Shown here piece by piece: positions 46,601 through 56,275 of a DNA stretch of 64,000 bases. Below the pieces are notes generated by a model. The model searched no databases. It was not told where the DNA came from and worked only from the letters and a program-made list of their open reading frames with translations. A program made the position numbers and the translations under genes. Origin of the DNA: Gracilaria gracilis (Eukaryota > Rhodophyta > Florideophyceae > Gracilariales > Gracilariaceae); contig JARGSG010000043.1 of the NCBI GenBank assembly GCA_030374805.1, positions 372,001 through 436,000 of the forward strand, read 5' to 3'. The stretch's first letter is position 1, and each line of letters opens with the position of its first letter.

Positions 46601-46943
46601 AAAGTTTCGCACCGAATGATGGGTATCCGATGGTACTTCAATGAGTTCCCAGCGAACCCAATGGAGGCACGTGATGTACTTGGACACGAGTACTGGAAGT
46701 ACGGAAGACTGAAGGTACTACTCGGAATGGAAGATTGGTCACCTGGAGAGAAACAGGAGGCGACCGAAATACTAGATGTATTGGAAGAAGTACAGCTGTA
46801 AATCTGTGCTATAAGTAGTAAGAATGATTGCGTTGGTTCGTAATTGACCAAGTTAGTTTACACCTTGACAGTGCTACCCTGCTGCTCTTCATGGGACATT
46901 GGGAACACTATAAATAAAAAGAAATTGATTGAAAAAAAAGAAA
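43695..46943 (+). mobile_element. LINE ORF2 (endonuclease end, reverse transcriptase) and 3' end
   Basis: Begins with SDHNMVVADIDW, the end of the endonuclease, followed by a 230-residue linker (YYKANLPNVASRF, YYKRWKRSGN). It is split at 44,421 by a solo LTR. After 45,151 the reverse transcriptase follows: NYRPISILSHLRKAI, AVLDVTKAYDKV, GVPQGDPFSCTLF and ASAFADDVIL with intact catalytic aspartates. Frame changes lie near 45,205 and 46,240. ORF2 ends at 46,801 (LEEVQL), then comes the 3' untranslated region with AATAAA-like ATAAATAAA and a short A-rich tail. ATGTCCGGTGTT follows at 46,944-46,955. The best preserved ORF2 copy in the window. Confidence 0.85.
44422..45150 (-). mobile_element. Solo LTR, family B (729 bases), target duplication GGAAA
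   Basis: Complete LTR on the minus strand, TGTTGATGTATGG...GTTGCGTCA, flanked by GGAAA at 44,417-44,421 and 45,151-45,155. Inserted in the LINE ORF2. The absence of any internal region indicates LTR-LTR recombination after insertion. Fossil. Confidence 0.9.
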
Positions 46944-47582
46944 ATGTCCGGTGTTCAAATGACTGTGGGTGAACCAGAAGGTTGTCCTGATTTGCATGTC
47001 TGTTAAACCTACAGAAGAGAAGATTTTCCAAGAGGTTGTTATTTTGTTACATACTTGGAGAAAATATATAGTTCAAGGATCTAGAAGGTTGTCATTTGTG
47101 CATGTCTACATCGCTTCTGTGATGGCATTGAGGCAGAAAGTGTGTTGCTTTGCAGGTTTGAAAAGAACTGGAATTCAATTTGCTTTTAAGGTCAGTGAGA
47201 GAGGGAGGGTTGCTGAAGATCATCCTGAGATTTAACCTCTCAGTGTCTCGTCAGTTCTTTCCTGCTTAGAAGATGGTGTCTCATTGCCTTCGTTACAAGT
47301 GTTGGATTACTGCGATTGAAGTGAGTGACAGAGGGAGGGTGTCGAAAGAAGACCCGATGCTGTCACTCTCATATTAAGTCAAACAGTACGCAAGTGTGGT
47401 AGAAGTACACTGGTCATTGATGTACGAATATGGACTTTGACACAACTCATTAGGCTGTTGAACTGGCTGTCACCATCCCTCTGCACGATATTACTGAAAG
47501 GGTTGCATTGCACATATTACACCAAGTTAATTGTGCTGTTGGTGCTTGTGCGACTCGCTTGAAGTCAGTAACAGAGGGAGGG
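46944..47582 (+). mobile_element. Family A internal region, 3' part (hairpins and polypurine tracts)
   Basis: Same as 50,845-51,483 in the array: hairpins 12 to 14, then three polypurine-tract copies, the last directly before the LTR at 47,583. Together with 39,596-41,799 it makes the first, enlarged unit of the series, whose interior holds the family B fragment and the LINE. Confidence 0.8.
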
Positions 47583-48627
47583 TGTTGGATGTCATGCTGT
47601 CACTGACATCAAGCTGTTCACATGTGACAAGTCTAGAATGGTACCTTGGTATGTGAAACTATGACGGATGTCGTTCTGTACGCTCCATTGTGTTGGATAC
47701 GCTCCATTGTGTTGGATACGCTCCATTGTGTTGGATACGCTCCATTGTGTTGGATACGCTCCATTGTGTTGGATACGCTCCATTGTGTTGGATACGCTCC
47801 ATTGTGTTGGATACGCTCCATTGTGTTGGATACGCGCCATTGTGTTGGATGGTGGAAGAGCCACCATTGGATGAACGTGTCAGATGTGGTGCTGTGTCGA
47901 ATATCAAGGTGTTCAGATGGGTTCGTACAGACAGACTGTACACCAGGACACGTTGTCTAGAGTGGTCGAGGTGCACAGTGTGCACATGTAGCAATGTAGA
48001 TACTTGGTACATGGTGCACGAGTGTTGACACTGTTGAGTGGTTGGCATCATGTTCGGGTAGTGCTGCATGCACATGTATGTATCTGGATGCATGGAACTT
48101 GTTGGCTGTGTTTGGTTCAGGCCATATGGTTTACAGGTACTTGTTGCTGACGTGTGACTTGGTGAGCCTAGACATACACATTATGGCGTCGTGTACTGAT
48201 TACAGGTTGCAGGCAACAGGTGCGGGTGTTTGTGTATGGATTGTCGTGGTCTGGTCATTATGGTGCGCTGTCGTATTGTGTGTATGCACTGTCATGGATG
48301 CGCATGGTTGTACATTGTTGTACATTGTTGTGCAGTATTACGGAATTGTTTTGCACTGCTGTGCACTGCTGTGCACTGTTGTGCCTTTTTACTTGTAAGC
48401 TGTCATGAATTGTGGCAGCGTTACCATGTCATGTTAGAAGACGATTGGTAGTATTGAGTGTCCCTGCTTAGTGGCTTAGGTTTTACTCAGAGTTGGAGTT
48501 GTTCGGTGGTGCGACGAAGAACTGCTATATAAGTTGTGAGCTAAGCACCTCCAAGTAAATCCCAGCCAGAGCTGGCGAACTTCCCTTGCATCCCCTCAAC
48601 TTTCCCTTCCAGCTATAACCTCCAGCA
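47583..48627 (+). mobile_element. LTR 1 of tandem array, family A (1,045 bases)
   Basis: TGTTGGATGTCATGC...CTCCAGCA. Nine 19-base minisatellite copies at about 47,688-47,850. TATATAA at 48,526-48,532 is the likely promoter. Followed by the primer-binding motif. Confidence 0.9.
47688..47850 (+). repeat. 19-base minisatellite in the family A LTR
   Basis: Unit TACGCTCCATTGTGTTGGA. Copy numbers along the window: 1 (31,370), 4 (39,708), 9 (47,688), 2 (51,579), 7 (55,357), 6 (59,229), 4 (63,083). It accounts for nearly all LTR length variation. Long open frames across it are an effect of the repeat. Confidence 0.9.
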
Positions 48628-49768
48628 GGTTATCGGCCCAGCCCCGCTGACCTCTGCCGATTTTTGTTCGTCATGATTCCCTTACTGCCGCTCTCCCTCA
48701 CCGCCAACCTCGTTATTCATCGCCGTTGTTGATGTTTCTGTTGTTTGTTCGATTCCGTTTCTTGTGTTATTGGTTTGTTTCGTTGGTGTTGTAATTCCCT
48801 TTTTCGATTGCGTTCCTCCCTGAGGGCGTTGTGTTGGTAGTGGTTCGACGTTGACTCTCTTTCGTGATTGTGTTTGGGTGCTCGTTGTTGCCCTTGTTGT
48901 CGATCGCTATCCGATTTGTTTGGTCTCCCACTATTGTTGTTGTTGTTGGGATCCCCGCGTCGTGTTTGCGGGTTCTGATCCGAGAGGTTGAGACCATTTT
49001 TATTGAAGTCTGGGCACTAGCTTTGTGCTCAGCTGTTGTTGTTGAAGTCCGTGGACTACGTGTGTGCTCGGCATTTTTGGTCATCACTGCATTACCTGTG
49101 CGACGAAGGGTTGATCCGAGTAATCGGGGACGGGAGCCAGGCGGCTTGAACCAAGGCGGACGTGCTGACTAGCGGGCTCCACCGGTCCTTTTGGGCGGAT
49201 AACGGTGTTGTACCGCGAGCGCTAAAGCTAACGGGGTGCCGTGGCGTACTGCACTTTGGTTGTGGTGTTTGACTTTTGTTTGTTGAACCTGACTGTGTGT
49301 TAGGTGCTTGAACGGCGGTGAAGGCATCCATAAGGAGCTTTTGATCCGTGCAACTGACTCATTGGCTTGTCCAGTGGGATTTTAGTACGGGGATGCAACG
49401 TATCGAAGGCTGACCTCCCCTTGGGATCAGGCCGCTTGTGATCTTCATTGATTGCTCGCTAGAAGCGTACCTTGGGTGTCAATGTAGCTGCTGTTTCAAG
49501 GTCGCGCAAGTTCTTGCAAGAGATCAGAGAGGGTTTTACTTGGTGAAGGCATATCTTTGGCCATTAACCATCCTCTGGACATCTCGTAGAGAGCAACGCG
49601 CCTTCTCCGGGAACGCAGGAGGAGGTAGACTGAAGAAGTCGTTTCCTACCCGGAAGGTCTCCGGAGGTCAGGGGTCCGACTCCCTAGGGTACCGGGAATA
49701 GTATTTCCTGCCAGTGGGCCCGATGATCATTTGTTTGTTGCTTGCTTTTGCTTCTGTGTTTACTAGAG

Positions 49769-50315
49769 CTCAGGAGGTTGAGTGTTTTCATGCCTGAGAC
49801 TCTATGTAACTGTTTTCCCTACGCATTCCGGGAGGTTGTCTTTATGCATGTCTCAGTACAATGAAAGTATCAGAAGGTTGCGATGTACATGTCTGATACT
49901 TCTGTTCGTCAAAGAAGCTCAGAAGATTGTCGTTTTGCATGCCCGGGATGACTGTTATACTCTTATTGTTTCCGGAGGGTTGCTGTGTTTTTGCATGTCC
50001 GGCATCTAGAGGAGGGCTGTTGAGCTGGGAGGTTGCGTTCTTTTGCATGTCCAGCGTATGAGTATGTGTTTCTGACCCGGAAGGTTGCTTTGTTATGCCC
50101 GTTCGGTGTACGGAACGTTAATGTCGAACCGGAAGGTTGCTGTTGTGTTGCATGTCTGGTTAAACATTGAAATGCTTTTCGTTCCGAGAGATTGTTATGT
50201 GTTACATGCTCGGAGAACTGCTTTATTTCATGGACCTAGAAGGTTGTCATTTTTGCATGTTTAGGGCATGATTGATGAATTTGATCCGGGAGGTTGCTCT
50301 GTGTTGCATGTCCGG
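49769..50315 (+). repeat. Hairpin array, elements 1-11 (first array unit)
   Basis: About eleven hairpins 28-36 bases long, spaced about 50 bases. Each has a 5-9 base stem of its own sequence around a conserved loop, AGGTTG...(T)GCATG. Examples: CTCAGG/CCTGAG (49,769-49,798), AGTATCAGA/TCTGATACT (49,866-49,900), GCTGG/CCAGC (50,024-50,055), AACCGGA/TCTGGTT with one G-U (50,127-50,161), TCCGAG/CTCGGA (50,183-50,214), CCTAGA/TTTAGG with one G-U (50,235-50,265). Elements 2 and 4 pair imperfectly. Different stem sequences that still pair are evidence of a selected RNA (or single-stranded DNA) structure. Confidence 0.8.
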
Positions 50316-50319
50316 TGTT

Positions 50320-50844
50320 AGACAACGAAAAAGTGGTTGAGCTCATCGAGAAGGACTCTCGGCAGGTGTCCGAAGATTAACTTCTGTACAAAAGGAATAG
50401 GAAGTATACGGGATGCGGAGTGGAAACTTGCCTCGGCGAGACGCGTTCGCAAAATCCCGTGTGCTGCAAATGGAAAATACCCACCCGTTCTTCGGTTGCG
50501 CAAAGTTTCACACCGAATGATGGGTATCCGATGGTACTTCAATGAGTTCCCAGCGAACCCAATGGAGGCACGTGATGTACTTGGACACGAGTACTGGAAG
50601 TACGGAAGACTGAAGGTACTACTCGGAATGGAAGATTGGTCACCTGGAGAGAAACAGGAGGCGACCGAAATACTAGATGTATTGGAAGAAGTACAGCTGT
50701 AAATCTGTGCTATAAGTAGTAAGAATGATTGCGTTGGTTCGTAATTGACCAAGTTAGTTTACACCTTGACAGTGCTACCCTGCTGCTCTTCATGGGACAT
50801 TGGGAACACTATAAATAAAAAGAAATTGATTGAAAAAAAAGAAA
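50320..50844 (+). mobile_element. LINE fragment inside the family A internal region
   Basis: About 60 bases of unplaced sequence (ending near 50,384), then the last ~100 codons of LINE ORF2, 3' untranslated region and A-rich tail. Flanked by ATGTCCGGTGTT at 50,308-50,319 and 50,845-50,856, a 12-base target duplication. It sits directly after hairpin 11, and the same insertion with the same ends is in every array unit, so it predates the amplification. Confidence 0.8.
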
Positions 50845-50872
50845 ATGTCCGGTGTTCAAATGACTGTGGGTG

Positions 50873-51009
50873 AACCAGAAGGTTGTCCTGATTTGCATGT
50901 CTGTTAAACCTACAGAAGAGAAGATTTTCCAAGAGGTTGTTATTTTGTTACATACTTGGAGAAAATATATAGTTCAAGGATCTAGAAGGTTGTCATTTGT
51001 GCATGTCTA
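50873..51009 (+). repeat. Hairpin array, elements 12-14 (first array unit)
   Basis: AAC(C)AGA/TCTGTT (50,873-50,905), TCCAAG/CTTGGA (50,928-50,960) and TCTAGA/TCTA (50,981-51,009), with the same AGGTTG...CAT(G) loop. The third has a full 8-base stem in the separate copy on the minus strand near 29,190-29,230. Confidence 0.75.
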
Positions 51010-51483
51010 CATCGCTTCTGTGATGGCATTGAGGCAGAAAGTGTGTTGCTTTGCAGGTTTGAAAAGAACTGGAATTCAATTTGCTTTTAAGGTCAGTGAG
51101 AGAGGGAGGGTTGCTGAAGATCATCCTGAGATTTAACCTCTCAGTGTCTCGTCAGTTCTTTCCTGCTTAGAAGATGGTGTCTCATTGCCTTCGTTACAAG
51201 TGTTGGATTACTGCGATTGAAGTGAGTGACAGAGGGAGGGTGTCGAAAGAAGACCCGATGCTGTCACTCTCATATTAAGTCAAACAGTACGCAAGTGTGG
51301 TAGAAGTACACTGGTCATTGATGTACGAATATGGACTTTGACACAACTCATTAGGCTGTTGAACTGGCTGTCACCATCCCTCTGCACGATATTACTGAAA
51401 GGGTTGCATTGCACATATTACACCAAGTTAATTGTGCTGTTGGTGCTTGTGCGACTCGCTTGAAGTCAGTAACAGAGGGAGGG

Positions 51484-52402
51484 TGTTGGATATCATGCTG
51501 TCACTGACATCAAGCTGTTCACATGTGACAAGTCTAGAATGGTACCTTGGTATGTGAAACTATGACGGATGTCGTTCTGTACGCTCCATTGTGTTGGATA
51601 CGCTCCATTGTGTTGGATGGTGGAAGAGCCACCATTGGATGAACGTGTCAGATGTGGTGCTGTGTCGAATATCAAGGTGTTCAGATGGGTTCGTACAGAC
51701 AGACTGTACACCAGGACACGTTGTCTAGAGTGGTCGAGGTGCACAGTGTGCACATGTAGCAATGTAGATACTTGGTACATGGTGCACGAGTGTTGACACT
51801 GTTGAGTGGTTGACATCATGTTCGGGTAGTGCTGCATGCACATGTATGTATCTGGATGCATGGAACTTGTTGGCTGTGTTTGGTTCAGGCCATATGGTTT
51901 ACAGGTACTTGTTGCTGACGTGTGACTTGGTGAGCCTAGACATACACATTATGGCGTCGTGTACTGATTACAGGTTGCAGGCAACAGGTGCGGGTGTTTG
52001 TGTATGGATTGTCGTGGTCTGGTCATTATGGTGCGCTGTCGTATTGTGTGTATGCACTGTCATGGATGCGCATGGTTGTACATTGTTGTACATTGTTGTG
52101 CAGTATTACGGAATTGTTTTGCACTGCTGTGCACTGCTGTGCACTGTGCACTGTGGTGCCTTTTTACTTGTAAGCTGTCATGAATTGTGGCAGCGTTACC
52201 ATGTCATGTTAGAAGACGATTGGTAGTATTGAGTGTCCCTGCTTAGTGGCTTAGGTTTTACTCAGAGTTGGAGTTGTTCGGTGGTGCGACGAAGAACTGC
52301 TATATAAGTTGTGAGCTAAGCACCTCCAAGTAAATCCCAGCCAGAGCTGGCGAACTTCCCTTGCATCCCCTCAACTTTCCCTTCCAGCTATAACCTCCAG
52401 CA
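51484..52402 (+). mobile_element. LTR 2 of tandem array (919 bases)
   Basis: Same ends as LTR 1. Only two minisatellite copies. Seven fewer copies (133 bases) and a 7-base gain in the GCACTGCTGT stretch explain the length difference exactly. Confidence 0.9.
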
Positions 52403-55258
52403 GGTTATCGGCCCAGCCCCGCTGACCTCTGCCGATTTTTGTTCGTCATGATTCCCTTACTGCCGCTCTCCCTCACCGCCAACCTCGTTATTCATCGCCG
52501 TTGTTGATGTTTCTGTTGTTTGTTCGATTCCGTTTCTTGTGTTATTGGTTTGTTTCGTTGGTGTTGTAATTCCCTTTTTCGATTGCGTTCCTCCCTGAGG
52601 GCGTTGTGTTGGTAGTGGTTCGACGTTGACTCTCTTTCGTGATTGTGTTTGGGTGCTCGTTGTTGCCCTTGTTGTCGATCGCTATCCGATTTGTTTGGTC
52701 TCCCACTATTGTTGTTGTTGTTGGGATCCCCGCGTCGTGTTTGCGGGTTCTGATCCGAGAGGTTGAGACCATTTTTATTGAAGTCTGGGCACTAGCTTTG
52801 TGCTCAGCTGTTGTTGTTGAAGTCCGTGCACTACGTGTGTGCTCGGCATTTTTGGTCATCACTGCATTACCTGTGCGACGAAGGGTTGATCCGAGTAATC
52901 GGGGACGGGAGCCAGGCGGCTTGAACCAAGGCGGACGTGCTGACTAGCGGGCTCCACCGGTCCTTTTGGGCGGATAACGGTGTTGTACCGCGAGCGCTAA
53001 AGCTAACGGGGTGCCGTGGCGTACTGCACTTTGGTTGTGGTGTTTGACTTTTGTTTGTTGAACCTGACTGTGTGTTAGGTGCTTGAACGGCGGTGAAGGC
53101 ATCCATAAGGAGCTTTTGATCCGTGCAACTGACTCATTGGCTTGTCCAGTGGGATTTTAGTACGGGGATGCAACGTATCGAAGGCTGACCTCCCATTGGG
53201 ATCAGGCCGCTTGTGATCTTCATTGATTGCTCGCTAGAAGCGTACCTTGGGTGTCAATGTAGCTGCTGTTTCAAGGTCACGCAAGTTCTTGCAAGAGATC
53301 AGAGAGGGTTTTACTTGGTGAAGGCATATCTTTGGCCATTAACCATCCTCTGGATATCTCGTAGAGAGCAACGCGCCTTCTCCGGGAACGCAGGAGGAGG
53401 TAGACTGAAGAAGTCGTTTCCTACCCGGAAGGTCTCCGGAGGTCAGGGGTCCGACTCCCTAGGGTACCGGGAATAGTATTTCCTGCCAGTGGGCCCGATG
53501 ATCATTTGTTTGTTGCTTGCTTTTGCTTCTGTGTTTACTAGAGCTCAGGAGGTTGAGTGTTTTCATGCCTGAGACTCTATGTAACTGTTTTCCCTACGCA
53601 TTCCGGGAGGTTGTCTTTATGCATGTCTCAGTACAATGAAAGTATCAGAAGGTTGCGATGTACATGTCTGATACTTCTGTTCGTCAAAGAAGCTCAGAAG
53701 ATTGTCGTTTTGCATGCCCGGGATGACTGTTATACTCTTATTGTTTCCGGAGGGTTGCTGTGTTTTTGCATGTCCGGCATCTAGAGGAGGGCTGTTGAGC
53801 TGGGAGGTTGCGTTCTTTTGCATGTCCAGCGTATGAGTATGTGTTTCTGACCCGGAAGGTTGCTTTGTTATGCCCGTTCGGTGTACGGAACGTTAATGTC
53901 GAACCGGAAGGTTGCTGTTGTGTTGCATGTCTGGTTAAACATTGAAATGCTTTTCGTTCCGAGAGATTGTTATGTGTTACATGCTCGGAGAACTGCTTTA
54001 TTTCATGGACCTAGAAGGTTGTCATTTTTGCATGTTTAGGGCATGATTGATGAATTTGATCCGGGAGGTTGCTCTGTGTTGCATGTCCGGTGTTAGACAA
54101 CGAAAAAGTGGTTGAGCTCATCGAGAAGGACTCTCGGCAGGTGTCCGAAGATTAACTTCTGTACAAAAGGAATAGGAAGTATACGGGATGCGGAGTGGAA
54201 ACTTGCCTCGGCAAGACGCGTTCGCAAAATCCCGTGTGCTGCAAATGGAAAATACCCACCCGTTCTTCGGTTGCGCAAAGTTTCACACCGAATGATGGGT
54301 ATCCGATGGTACTTCAATGAGTTCCCAGCGAACCCAATGGAGGCACGTGATGTACTTGGACACGAGTACTGGAAGTACGGAAGACTGAAGGTACTACTCG
54401 GAATGGAAGATTGGTCACCTGGAGAGAAACAGGAGGCGACCGAAATACTAGATGTATTGGAAGAAGTACAGCTGTAAATCTGTGCTATAAGTAGTAAGAA
54501 TGATTGCGTTGGTTCGTAATTGACCAAGTTAGTTTACACCTTGACAGTGCTACCCTGCTGCTCTTCATGGGACATTGGGAACACTATAAATAGAAAGAAA
54601 TTGATTGAAAAAAAAGAAAATGTCCGGTGTTCAAATGACTGTGGGTGAACCAGAAGGTTGTCCTGATTTGCATGTCTGTTAAACCTACAGAAGAGAAGAT
54701 TTTCCAAGAGGTTGTTATTTTGTTACATACTTGGAGAAAATATATAGTTCAAGGATCTAGAAGGTTGTCATTTGTGCATGTCTACATCGCTTCTGTGATG
54801 GCATTGAGGCAGAAAGTGTGTTGCTTTGCAGGTTTGAAAAGAACTGGAATTCAATTTGCTTTTAAGGTCAGTGAGAGAGGGAGGGTTGCTGAAGATCATC
54901 CTGAGATTTAACCTCTCAGTGTCTCGTCAGTTCTTTCCTGCTTAGAAGATGGTGTCTCATTGCCTTCGTTACAAGTGTTGGATTACTGCGATTGAAGTGA
55001 GTGACAGAGGGAGGGTGTCGAAAGAAGACCCGATGCTGTCACTCTCATATTAAGTCAAACAGTACGCAAGTGTGGTAGAAGTACACTGGTCATTGATGTA
55101 CGAATATGGACTTTGACACAACTCATTAGGCTGTTGAACTGGCTGTCACCATCCCTCTGCACGATATTACTGAAAGGGTTGCATTGCACATATTACACCA
55201 AGTTAATTGTGCTGTTGGTGCTTGTGCGACTCGCTTGAAGTCAGTAACAGAGGGAGGG
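52403..55258 (+). mobile_element. Internal region 2 of tandem array (2,856 bases)
   Basis: Same length and order as region 1, with only scattered single-base differences seen by eye. Confidence 0.85.
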
Positions 55259-56275
55259 TGTTGGATGTCATGCTGTCACTGACATCAAGCTGTTCACATG
55301 TGACAAGTCTAGAATGGTACCTTGGTATGTGAAACTATGACGGATGTCGTTCTGTACGCTCCATTGTGTTGGATACGCTCCATTGTGTTGGATACGCTCC
55401 ATTGTGTTGGATACGCTCCATTGTGTTGGATACGCTCCATTGTGTTGGATACGCTCCATTGTGTTGGATACGCTCCATTGTGTTGGATGGTGGAAGAGCC
55501 ACCATTGGATGAACGTGTCAGATGTGGTGCTGTGTCGAATATCAAGGTGTTCAGATGGGTTCGTACAGACAGACTGTACACCAGGACACGTTGTCTAGAG
55601 TGGTCGAGGTGCACAGTGTGCACATGTAGCAATGTAGATACTTGGTACATGGTGCACGAGTGTTGACACTGTTGAGTGGTTGACATCATGTTCGGGTAGT
55701 GCTGCATGCACATGTATGTATCTGGATGCATGGAACTTGTTGGCTGTGTTTGGTTCAGGCCATATGGTTTACAGGTACTTGTTGCTGACGTGTGACTTGG
55801 TGAGCCTAGACATACACATTATGGCGTCGTGTACTGATTACAGGTTGCAGGCAACAGGTGCGGGTGTTTGTGTATGGATTGTCGTGGTCTGGTCATTATG
55901 GTGCGCTGTCGTATTGTGTGTATGCACTGTCATGGATGCGCATGGTTGTACATTGTTGTACATTGTTGTGCAGTATTACGGAATTGTTTTGCACTGCTGT
56001 GCACTGCTGTGCACTGCTGTGCACTGTGGTGCCTTTTTACTTGTAAGCTGTCATGAATTGTGGCAGCGTTACCATGTCATGTTAGAAGACGATTGGTAGT
56101 ATTGAGTGTCCCTGCTTAGTGGCTTAGGTTTTACTCAGAGTTGGAGTTGTTCGGTGGTGCGACGAAGAACTGCTATATAAGTTGTGAGCTAAGCACCTCC
56201 AAGTAAATCCCAGCCAGAGCTGGCGAACTTCCCTTGCATCCCCTCAACTTTCCCTTCCAGCTATAACCTCCAGCA
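55259..56275 (+). mobile_element. LTR 3 of tandem array (1,017 bases)
   Basis: Seven minisatellite copies; otherwise as LTR 2. Confidence 0.9.

Larger units (their letters stand above)
48628..51483 (+). mobile_element. Internal region 1 of tandem array (2,856 bases)
   Basis: Order: primer-binding motif; leader (48,642 to about 49,730); hairpins 1-11 (49,769-50,315); LINE fragment 50,320-50,844 flanked by 12-base duplications; hairpins 12-14 (50,873-51,009); a stretch with three polypurine tracts (51,101, 51,231 and 51,474); next LTR. No gag or pol, and open frames under 150 codons look accidental. It is a non-autonomous LTR element that would depend on copia proteins from elsewhere. Confidence 0.85.

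Noticed and set aside
46342-46851. Minus-strand frames starting MVNYEPTQSF at many LINE 3' ends
   Set aside because: They are antisense to the conserved C-terminus and 3' untranslated region of LINE ORF2 and exist only as shadows of it.
47690-48028. Open frames across the minisatellite coding for repeated Leu-Cys-Trp-Ile-type peptides
   Set aside because: The 19-base unit changes frame each copy and all readings stay open by repetition. Length follows the copy number and both strands are equally open, so there is no coding evidence.
48780-49331. Small frames in the family A leader (for example KMVSTSRIRTRKHDAG and MDAFTAVQAPNTQSGS types)
   Set aside because: They occur in both strands of a leader that is conserved as nucleotide sequence with the non-coding leader of another family; no protein features.
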